Source: Camarhynchus parvulus
Taxonomy: Eukaryota > Chordata > Aves > Passeriformes > Thraupidae
Assembly: GCF_901933205.1 (NCBI RefSeq)
Contig: NC_044582.1
Span: 12,133,820 to 12,197,819 of the forward strand
Direction of reading: 5' to 3'
Length of the DNA: 64,000 bases
The first letter of the stretch is position 1. Every line of letters begins with the position of its first letter. Shown piece by piece: positions 40,833 to 52,800 of this stretch. Below the pieces are notes generated by a model. The model saw only the letters and a list, made by a program, of their open reading frames with translations, made no database searches and was not told the origin of the DNA. A program made the position numbers and the translations under genes.

Positions 40833-43800
40833 GTAAATGCTAAGGGTGGCTTACAAAACACTAAGGTCTGGGGAAACAGTGAGGAAAAATGCTTATATTA
40901 TCACACTGCACTCCAGTTAATAGATGCTGCACTCAGTATGTTATAAATCTAGAAGTTTCAGTTTTAAATTCCAAGGCAAATCCTGTTCAGCCAACCCTTC
41001 CCTTCCCAGCCTTTAACAACTGTACCTCATCCTTAGTCCTTGATAGCACACAGCTATGCAAAACCAGCAGCTGCTGAAACTCAGTCACTGAGTCCTGTCT
41101 CAAAAAACAGGTATTTAACTCAGGACACTTCAAAGATGAATAACAGCAAAAGGAGCAGGGGTCAGTACTCCTCAGGTCCTTCAGTTTTAGCTCCTTGTTT
41201 TGAATTATATCTGCCTTTCTGATTGGATAAGGGTCTGCTGTTATTTGCTTAATTGTTTTACATAAATCTATTCCCTACAAACAGATTAAGGTGAGAAAAT
41301 GGATCACACACCTACAACTTCTGAACAGACAGCACCTACTCGAGTATTATTTGCATGCATGCCACGCTGCACTGAAATCAAATGCATGTTCCATGGCATG
41401 TAAACTAAATCACTACAACAGAAGAAAAAAAAGGAGCTAATTAAAACACAAAGGTGAAAGACAAAATAAACAGAACAAGCAATGAGCCAGATGACAGCAT
41501 TCTTTAGGTCATTGCAAGGAGGCTGCTCCTCCATAGTGCTTGGTAGAAGCACCCATCTCTGATAGAGAGATTTCTGTTGTTCTCTGTAAAGGCTTTTGCT
41601 TTTATTGGCACTAATCTCACTTTCCAAATGGACAATACATGGGTGAAATCCATTTTGGACCACTCATATAGCTTGTCTCAGTGAAAGTTACAGGCAGAAT
41701 AGTCTCATGCTTCATCTTCCAGGAGTGCTGCTCACTGTTGCAACAGTTGGATTTTCTCTTTTGTTGCTGGGATAAATTGCTTTAAAATATTTCTGTTTTT
41801 ACTGCAAACACAAGTCTTATTTTTTATTCTTCCTGATTGATAAGAAAAGCCTGAAAATGTATCTCAATGCACCCAAAATGTTCAGAAACTAAAACACAAA
41901 CAATAGTAAGTCCAAGGTTAGTCTCTTTGCTCTGAATCTCCTTATTAAGTCATCTTTTAGAATTCTCAAAGGCAAGCCCATGCTTCCTAGAATCTGAAGG
42001 TTGTCATTCCCACTATTAAGCCCATGTAATAATGGTTTAATGGAAGCTCCCCTTTTGCAAAGGAATTTTCATGTTTGAGCTAAGGATGTTCTGTGACCAA
42101 GACAAGATGTTTCCCTACTTTACTTGAGTCCCAAACAACTTCAATGTACTCCATGTTCTTTCCTATCTCTAGGGCTATGCTCAGGAATTACAAACTGATT
42201 GTACAGGTAGGTGCCTCTAGAGCTTGGTACTTGTCTGTTCTCTCCTTTCCACAGGGTCACTGCAGCAGCCCTTTCCCAGCCCACAGTTGTGCCTGGCTCT
42301 GAGCACACGGAGCCTAAATCCCAGTTGGGGTCTGGGCTCTGTAGGGTGGGCACTGAGCCCAGCCAGCCCCCAGCCCACTCCTTTGCACATCAGCTGGGGG
42401 CTGGCTCAGGCTTTTTGCCTGTGCAGATGACTCACAGCCATCAGTGCACAATAAAAGCTCAGAGTTAAAAACACAGGAGTTCATCTTCCCTTGTGTTACC
42501 CATACGCCTGCAGCCAAACAGACAGACTAAAGAGAGTTTGTCTCTTAGCTCTTAAATATTTAATCCACACCTTCTACATGATATTCTAGCTTCTAGATAC
42601 AATTTTGTAAATCACTGAACATCTGTAAGAAGTTACACTATTCTAGATTTTTTATATTTCCTTCTGTGGCACATCCACATAGGATGTGAAGGCTGATTAA
42701 GTTATGCCTTTACATATTCTGACAAAGTCTTCTAGCAGTGCTCAGGAATATTTCAGGCAAGAGAAAAACAGTACTGAAACACAGAAACCTGCCAATTCTC
42801 ACCTTTGCAGATAATCTACCTCAAGTCCATCCTAAATACTAAATCCTTCAGAAGAAAAGATGCAGGATGTAATTGTACAAGAGAGGTATAGATAAGAAAG
42901 AAAAAAAAGTGGGTTTTTATCCCCCCCAAAAATTTTTGCTTCACTACAAATACATAATTGAAATGAAGTGTCTTTTTCAAAAGAAAAACATACTGACAAA
43001 TTAAGTAAAATGCTAAAGGACCTTACCCTGAGGAAGCTGAGTCATCACTGGTGATGGCTTCCACCAGGACATTGCTGTGTCATTTTGTAAACGACATTTT
43101 GTTGTCACTGCATTTCATCACAGCTGAATAATAAGGGATTTATGAATTGTGGGCAGGATTTTAAGTAGGATTTGTCAGCAGGATTTTAGGTGTCAGTAGG
43201 ATTTTAAGTAACACAGGTGCAATTTGCATCTAGACACCCAGAGAATGAAGGACAAATGTCCAGTTTTCCTTTGATGTAGTTAAGGTTCTTTGATAATGCA
43301 AAAATAGGACTGTGTCCTGAACAGTGCTTTTGCCTATAAAAGATGTGAAGAGACAGGATGATGCTTTGCTCGAGAATAAGGTATGGCTGAGTGCTTGACT
43401 GCTCAGAAACTTACAGTCATTTCTAGAATAGTCCTTTCCAGAAAAGAGTTACCTACCATTTTCTATTGTGAAAAAAATAGCTGCATTTTCCACTGCTGTT
43501 CACTAGAAATGAAGTCCCCTTGTTCCGCAGAATGAAAGACTAGGCACATGTAGAATTTTAATTTTTGTTTCTACTCTTTTATCTTTCTGTTTAATAGTAA
43601 ATGCCCTGACTGCTAAATGAAACTAGAACCAGATGATCTTTAAGGTCTCTTGCAGCCCAAGACCTTCTATGATTCTATGAATATGTAACTAAGCTCCATT
43701 GGCAGAGTTGAAGAAACTTTTGCTAATCTTAGTAGTCAGGGTTTTTTTCCCACATTTATAACATCCTGTAATAGGTTTTCAGGATACGTTTGTTTATTAA

Positions 43801-46800
43801 TTGAATCTGTCATACCAGGAACACAAAGAGCATTCAGATTAGGCCAGGCTGGATGGAGCTCTCAGCATCCTGGTCTAGTGGACAGTGTGCCTGCCCATGG
43901 CAGAGAGTTGCAACAAGGTCTTTAAGGCCCCTTCCAACCCAAACCATTCTATGATTCTATGATTCCATTTTACAAAAAGACAGAAAAGTCAATCTCACCT
44001 GCTGGCTATGGAAGGGAGAACAGAGTAATTCCCATTTCCACATGCTCTGTATCCATTAGACCACTTCAGGTCCCCCAGGTTTGCTGTCACACATTAAAGG
44101 AACTGCTCAGAAGCATTAAGGTACTAGAGAGCCAGTGAGTAACAGGATGGGTTCTAAGATAGGATTAAAAATTCCAGGTATAGGTTACTTGCACTTATTT
44201 CAGTTCTCCTAGAGGGGATCTACTGTCTCCAAGTCCTAAAATTAAAAAGTCAGCAAAAGGATGTGCTGAATCCCAGATGTTAATTGCACAGACTCACTGG
44301 ATTAGAACTGCAGATAATTAATTGCCGAATTTTAATACAAGCTGAACTAAATGGATGATAAGATTTCCAGCAGGTAGTTCTGAGGTCCAGAAGGGGAAGA
44401 TTCTTTCCTAAAATGTGAGAGCCCTAGAGGACCAAGTCATCTAAAATGTCTGATTTCAGGAAGTTAGAGAAGCTTGGGAGACTAGAAGAAGGGCAAATTG
44501 AGGATCTGTAATGCTTGAGTGCAGCAGCTCAAGAGAGCTTATGTGCTGCTAAATTCCTTTTGGTGAGAAGCAAGCAACTTTTCAGCTTTTAGAAACTGTG
44601 AGTAATTGTTAGCTAGGTTTCCTATAAGGTCTGTTATACACAAATGCTCTGTTAGATTTTATATTAAAAAAAACCCAAAACAAAAAACATGGAATTTACT
44701 GTTATGATACTGTAACCTCATCATCCCAGTTCTCAGGAATTCAGTTTATCAGTTAAAATTTAGAGTAAAATGACAGTAGAATTAAGGTATAAACCTTTTA
44801 AAGGGAAAAATATCTACCTTTATTAGGACATTTTTATCTGGGAAGTACATGAGGTTAAAACAACAAGACCAACACAGAGAGGAATTATTTTATCACTTGT
44901 GCAATAGAATACATGAGGGACTTCAGCTCTGATAAAAGCTATGCTGTACTTCATGTTGCCTGCTCATTAAAATCCAAATTGAAAAGGAACAGCAAAAGTA
45001 AATTATGGGACAGACTTTAAGACACACATAGATCAGGGAACTGATCCTCAGCCTCAAGTCCCCTGTTTGGTTTGTTAACCTCACCACTCTTTTTTAACTC
45101 CATGCACGGGAGCACTACCCCATCCCAAGTGGCCTTCCTGGTGTCTTCTCTGACACAGACAGAATAAAACCTTTTAATTTTTTTTCCTCTCCAGAAATGT
45201 GCCCTGGAGACTCTCAGGCTGAAATTCACGGGTGCCTGCCATGTGTTCCTAGGGTTTTATTAGGAACTATGACTGAGAGGTATAATTTGAAGCTATTCTT
45301 ATATTGCTAAGGCCAGGTTTATTTTCCTGCAACAGGTGACCCAAGGAAAGTAATTTCCTGTTTGAGGAGACACCTAAATGACATTTAGCTGTGGGTATCA
45401 GAATAACATGCCCTATAATTAGATTTTTAAAATTCTGAGCTTATTTTGGCTGGTGCCTGATACCTTTTGAATTTCACTTCATCCTTTGCAGCTCCTTTTC
45501 AAGGAAGTTTCAGAGTGTCTGGTTTGAAGGTTCCTGACCTGGAGGTCATCTTTGATATCAGCCCAGCTTTTGATTATCAGTTTAGCTACATAACAAAAAC
45601 TTCCACATCTGCAGAGGATAGTAAGTACAGGCACAACCAAGGCTGTCTCAGGAGGGTGCTAGGCTGTCATTCAGGCTTTCATTACATCTCAGCTGGATTA
45701 TCAAAACACATTGTTCACATGCCTTCCAGACCAGGCGCTTCACAAACTGCAACACAGCAAAAATATTGAAGTTGGAGGGATAAGGAGCTGTCAGTGAGCA
45801 CAACCCACTGCACCCATGCTGAGAGCTAAACAAGAACCTCAGGCAAGGCAGCAAACTGCAGTTCTTGTCTCCCAACCCACCTCTAATAATAGTTCTCCAT
45901 ACCTGCACCAGCAGCGAGCCCAAGAAATAGATCTGGCCCCTCTGGGTGTTATTTGGTTATTAATGACATGGCAGAGAGAGGTTCAGGACTTGCTGAGCAC
46001 TGTGTAGTGCTCTGCACATCAGAACTCTGATTTCCCCTACCCCGGGAAAAAGCAGATTTGCCTTCACACCCTCCCAGAGCCCAGGGATTCTCCTGTCAAA
46101 TTCAGCCAACAGACCCACTCTTCATCTGCTCAAACCTATTTATTTCACTAAAAGGAAAATATTCAAGACTGGCCAGGCTTTCTCAATTCTCCTAGAAATC
46201 ACCCAATTCACCCATGTAAATCCCAGCTCTCTAGTTTTGAATGAGAATCATTTAAAAAAATTAATGTTTCAAATTTCACCACTTTGATATTGAATAGAAC
46301 ATTTTTTTTTTTAATGTGAGAAACTTTTCTAAGAAGATGCTTAACATATTACTCAGTTGCGGGGTTAAAGATTATATATCTGTATTAGCAGAGGGCTGCG
46401 GTGATTCCTCCCTCCAGTCAGCCTGGAAATACAACAAAGGGGTACCAAAGACTCTTGGAGAACAAAAATTAAGACAAGCCAACTATGACTGCCACCAGGA
46501 CTGGTGTGTTAACAGAGTCATGAGAGCTAATCATGCAGAATGTACTTTAACAGAGAGTTTACTCTGAAGTGAGGCGAGTCATAACTCACTGAGCACAACA
46601 CAACAACCTTGGGATACTGTTAAACATGGACTAAATATATTATTCATCTGCATGTATGCACAATGGTATCTCAGCATCTCTTCCATTTAAGTACTACCTC
46701 AGCTTTCATTGTATAGTTTGTTAATTCTGTGATTCTCCTACATGTGAAGGGCATTCAGAAGTTTCCTGTATTTCGTAATGTATTGGTATAATTACAAAAT

Positions 46801-49800
46801 CTCATTAAGAAGGACTTTATTATTGATTTACTGGTTTTCTATTCATTAAATTTCACTGTAAAAAGGATTATTACTTTTAAAGTCAGCATGCTTAAACAGA
46901 AATGGAATTATCATAAGAGAAACAACATAAAATGGGGCTATTAATATTAAAGCAGCTATACTTTGAAGATTATTCATTTAATAAATCTTTGTGATATTAG
47001 CAAGATTGATGAGCAGTAGTACAAATGAGGGGAACATGGGAGAGATGATCATTTATTATCATTACAGAGATATAAAGTATGATTCAGTGTTTCATAATGG
47101 ATGTTAAATTTGATTTAACATATGGCTGACTCATTCTCTGAAAACTATTCTTAAAGACATAAACTCATTGAAAAGTCAAATCCATTGTCTTAATAATACT
47201 CATGAATTATCTTTTGATAAGAAAATAAGTACCATGTCCTCAGACAAATCAGGCAGGCTGTGGCAGAGCTCTATGCCAGCAGTACAGAAAACACACCTGG
47301 AGACTCAAACAACACCTTGAGCATGCCCAGGCAGGTGAGAACTGACAATGAGCAAAAATGTCTCCTCCTTTTGCACACCCACAGAGCATTTGTGCTTTAC
47401 ATGCTGCCAAATACTGCTTTTACCTCTGCAAGGCAACAGCATTTCTGACTGTCAACAGAGGCAAGGTCTCCAAGTGATGTCACAGGAGATGCCCTGAAAA
47501 TATGTTTAAACCCCATTCAGGAGTTATCTTGAAGTACTTGGTATGTACAGAGCAGGGCCTCTGAGATAGGACTGTTTATTTCTAAGATAAAACATTTGCA
47601 CAATACAGATATTACAAACCCCATGCCAGTGCTGAGCAACAGAATTTTGTTACCCTGTTGGCATTATTTATTAATATAAAATTGAATAAAGTGCACAATT
47701 AATTGCCCGATCATGTAAGAATACTACTGTTTCAAATACCCTATCAAATTAAAATATACATTTGAGAAACAAGACAGTTTAAATGAAGGACTGGTATTTC
47801 TGCTAAATCAAGCCCTGATACCTGCTCAGAAAATGTCTATCTGAAAGAACTACTATCCAAATTAAATGTGGAGTCACAGAAAGTTCTGTGTCATGGTGAT
47901 CTTTCTGCTTAGCAATCCTGGCCACAAAAACTTCTAAAAATTCCTTCTGTAGATCCATCATTATTGTGCCAGTGAATCCAGAGCAATCTAAATATCTTCT
48001 CCCCTATGCTGCCCCCACATGCACAGGGCACAGATGGGACTGAATGAGCACCATGTCCCTGGCACATTTAACAACTCTATTGTGTGCATTTTCCACAGAG
48101 GGCATTTCTGCTACCTCTTTCTTTGCCTTTAGTTACCTGCAATATTTCTTGTTTAATTAGGAAAATAATTGAATCAATGCCTCACCACCTCACTGTTCCT
48201 CTCCCCTGAGATGCAGCACTAACAGGATATATTCCTATATTTATTCATTCATCATCCTATTGTGATAGTCTAATCCTTGCTGCAATAGCAGCAGCACAGG
48301 TCCCAGCAGTATGGATTACTGGGATGTTCAGTGTTCTGGACTACCAGGTTCCTGCTTAGAAACCATCCTTACAAACACTCTGATGCTTTAATTTCCCACC
48401 TCCTCAGACTTTTACTTGTTTCTACACTCTGTCTTGTGCTATAACTAATCCAGCCCTGTGCTTTATGGAAAAGGATTGCTGAGCTGCTCCACTATCCCTT
48501 TATATAAAACAATTTATATGTCCAAAGGAAAGGCTTTGCCCTGTTCTAACAGAACACAGCCCCACCGTGGAGCCTGCTGCAGGATCTGGCCTTTAACAAC
48601 TGACTTATTTCCTGTGCATAAATCTGCCCAAGTACCATCTCATCTGAGTGAAATGTGACAGACTTCAATGTACAGAAGAGTAACAGAGCCATAGACTCTT
48701 TATTCTTTTAATATTATAATAATGTAATCATCTGCTAAAATGCCCTGTTCACTATCTCTCCTCAGCCATTTGTTTATTTAGCAGGAATTGACTCTGCATA
48801 TCAGCTTTGCATACATCTCAGACCTGTCATACTTTGCCTGCCTCACCTTTTCTCCATCTCTCATGAGAATTTACTTTCACTTATGTAGCACTGGGTAGAT
48901 GCTAAATGCACTAAAGTAGTGTGAGAAGAATATTGTAACAGGATGAAAAGGTTTCAGAACAGTTTGTAATGGATGGATATGCAGATATTCTACTGAGGCA
49001 GAGATGATTTTTAATAGGAAAATTCTAGTCTCTACATAGGTTTTAACTCATTCTTCTTTCTAATTTTACAGACTGACAATGGACTAAAAAGCTCCCAGGA
49101 GAAAGTGAGCATACTGAAATGCAGGAGGTCTGGTAGAAAAATGAGCAATGGTGGTTAAGTGAAATCTTTTGACTACATATTCTCTTTTTGTTTGCTGCAG
49201 CGACTTTCTCTACTGCTGTAATTGACTTCTGCCTGTTTACAATTAAAGGATAACATTCATGTTAGAATATACAAGTGAAAAAGTGCTTTCTGCAGGTGAT
49301 TAAATGTCACAGAAAGATAAGGATGCACTTTAGCTGTGAAAGCTTTAATTGCAAATGTACAGCAGCATTAGCAGTGCTGTCCCTCTTTCACTGTCCTCAG
49401 CAAACAACAGCTGAGAAAGGATGTTTGCATGCCCTTCTCATGCCTGTTGCATATCCACATGGAGGCAGGGAGAGGTTTTGCTAATTCTTTACTGGACTAC
49501 CCATTGATTCTCATCCAGTGTAGTTTCTCACAGGTGAATAAACTACGCAGAGGTAAGTCCCTGAATATTCAGTAAAGTGCTGAGGAGATAGAATTAAGAA
49601 AAAAAAGCTTTAATTTCTTTTGCTTAGTTTGGAATTAATCCAAAATATGTCTCTTCTTATAATAACTTAGAAGGTATTTGGAAAAATATTATATTTTTAT
49701 CAGACACAGATCCACATTGGGTAAATTAACCAGTGGTGAAATAGCAGATCAGACGCATATAAAAAGCAGTATTTTCCTAAGTGCATAAAAGTAGTAAACA

Positions 49801-52800
49801 TAACCACAAAATTTGCACTACATGGCAAGTTATTGCTTATATAAAGATCCAAAACACAGTAATTATGCAAACTGTGCTTCAAGCACACTTTGTCCCAGCA
49901 TCATTCCTTCCAGTACTGGACCAATCCCAGGTTATTATATCTGCACCACCATCTCTTTGTTAAAGTAAGCATGTTCTGCAAGGCTTGCAGTGTTTCACTG
50001 CACAAATCTGCCCCATCAGATACAGGTTCACCTTCTGCTTATTTGACTTCATTTTCTTCAGTTGTATTTAGTATAGTTGATTTAATTTCTTCCTTTCTTT
50101 CTTTTCCTTCCTTCCTCCATATGAAGAGAGTATCTAATACCAGAATTTTATCCTTTCAACTTCAATCTTATTCCATCTCTTTGAGCATCTCTATATGGAA
50201 CAGGTGTTATATGAATATTTGAAGTGAAAAAGACTGGTTCATTATTGTGTTTGGAAATTCAAATAATGCTAATCTATCTTTGATGCACATCTTCTTTGGC
50301 CAAGTCATCACAGACTTCTTAATTAGCATTCTGTTCTTTTACATCCATTGTCACTTTCTTCTACTTCTTGTTGTGTCATACATCTTTTTCTATATCTATT
50401 TAACATATATTTAGGTCTAGACAGATATTTACATGAATTTCAAAATAACAACATTCATAATTTACTTTAAATTATCTGATTGTTTTTACAAGTTTTTGAG
50501 AAAGAAAACAAACCAAACAAGTTAGTAGGTGGAACACATCAAATACCAAGGATACCAAGTCTATTATTTTGATAACTGCTTTCTCCTATTGTCCCTTCAG
50601 TGGGGCCACCTTAACCTCCTGGCACACCCAGCCCTCAGCAGACTCAGGCACTCTTGATTTGTAGGACCCATTGTTTCTAAGGATACTCAGAGCTATCATT
50701 TTGGGTGAAGAGTTGAGCACATTTGCACCACTGTAAAGTACTACCAGACTATGAAAATGATCCCAGCCCCAAGACCATGAAGTACTGAGGTTTGAAAACA
50801 CTAGACATACATATTGTTCATTGTGTCTTTTCCTTCTCATAGCCCTAGCTTCTAAAAAGTCTCTCCAAATAGGAGGTGAGGATGTAAATGAGAGAAAGCC
50901 TTTTTCATGCAGCACCATGTTTTATCTGCATCTTTTTATTCTCTCCCAGCCAAGCTTCAATGCCATGTAGATGACTTTCACAATATATGGCTTGTCTGTT
51001 CTTTTTTCTTCTTGGGCTCTGAACATGATGCTATTGTTGAGCCCTCAAAGGCTCTTTGTAGCCCAAAATAGCTGAACCAAAGCCTTTGCCTTATTCAGTC
51101 CTTTTACCCAGAACCTGATTCTTATTCTGTGGAGTAGTGATGAGTCTTTTAAACCCTGTGTGCTTTTGCAGGCATTTAAGGTTCAAAAGTCCCTCATGTC
51201 TAGCTAATCAATACTTTAGGAAGATCTTGTGTAATGCTCATTAAAGTCTAATGCACAGTATCTCTTCAGCTCCTCTGTGCTCCATGCTCAAAATACCCTG
51301 CAGCTTCTCTCCACCTAAATGGCCTTTGAGTTCCTCACACAGCTTGCTGAGGTGTTTTCCTGTCCATTTTTCAGTGATAGAGCTTAATATCTCAGATAAA
51401 TCTTTTGTCCTGAATCCTCTCTCTCCTATTAGCAATCCTTCAAGGAGCGGTGAGGAGAACCAACTTCTCAAGTGTTAATTCCTGGAGCTGCTGCTGTGCT
51501 TTTTGCTCTACAGTGAAAAACCTGCAGGCTGCTGAGCACACAGCAGGGCAGCCTCACATATTCCAGTCCACACAGATAAATGGTTGGATGTCTTTGAATG
51601 AGTTGTTTTCTCCATCTTGCTCTTTGAACTCTCCTGTGGGCAAAGCTGATGGTGGCTACATTGCCTTCCCTTCTGTCTGCTGCCTCCAACACCAGACAAA
51701 GATTCCAGGCAATGCTAGCCCTAAGGAGGCTAAGTGTCATTTAACCTCTAATCAAGCCTTATCTCTTTGGGAGGGCTAGAATAAAGCTTATACCTTGCTT
51801 ATTTACTATTTCTGGCCCATTTAAAGTCTTAAAGTTGTCCACACATCCAGATTCCAGCCATCTGCTTGAGGAAATATGTGCTGGATACCTGCTCAGGACC
51901 ACAGTTCAGCCCAGACTAACTCCTCCTACCCTGAACCAGGAGCCTGAGCTGCCCACAACTGACCAAGGCTACTTAGCCAACGTTTCCTTCAGCAGTAATG
52001 AACCAGACAGACCTACCAGCAATAGCCACACTGGGGAGGAGGGGGAGGCTGCCACAGAGAAGCACTGTAGCACACAGGGGCTGCTTGGGCATCATTTGGC
52101 AGCTCACTGGCTCCTGACTGGAGTTACACAGCAACCCTTCACATTACCTGAGAGAAATATGAAATAGGACAGCAAAGAAACTCCCTTTTGGCTGTAAAGT
52201 CAACCAATCTTTTGTTTCACCATGCTGAGGTGACATTCAAATGAACATGCTATTTACATTTTCTCCTTCCTTCCTTTCTCCATAACTACATCTCTATTGA
52301 TCAAATGAGATCATCTAAGTGAAAGTAAATAACACCAGAGAGAAAACTAAGACTTTTTGAAAACAAATTTATACCCTGCTAATTGAGAAGAAGAGCTTAT
52401 ATAAAGATTAAAGCAGTGGCTAATAGTTATTTAGACAAGTTAAGCCAGGATCTCTTAGTTTTATACACCAATATAGGTGATGCTCTCCTAGCTAAAAAGC
52501 CAGGAGAGTGTTTAACCTCAGCCTGTGTGCTCGTTTTATAATAACCTGGGATGTACAAAGTAACCTAAACTACAAGCTGCTGTCACTCTCATTTGTTGCT
52601 ATGATGTTTAAAATAGCAGTTCAGAAGAGAAATCTATCTTTTGCCACCATATCTGGAAAGCACTGTAAAATGACCACCTGCCAATCTCCAATCAGAGCTC
52701 ATGACCAGTGAAAATCTTGTCTGTATTACCAGCATAATTTTACATGCAATTGATTTTTTCAGAGTAGATTTTATAGAAATCAAACTGGAATATAATCAGG

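Noticed and set aside
43026..43085. Minus-strand donor-like site with a short open frame
   Set aside because: The frame meets a stop 17 codons upstream and there is no pyrimidine-rich acceptor on that strand.
49072..49104. 33-nt segment with strong acceptor and gtgagc donor
   Set aside because: Its only open frame is phase 0-0, but the flanking exons need phase 1, where it stops at once.
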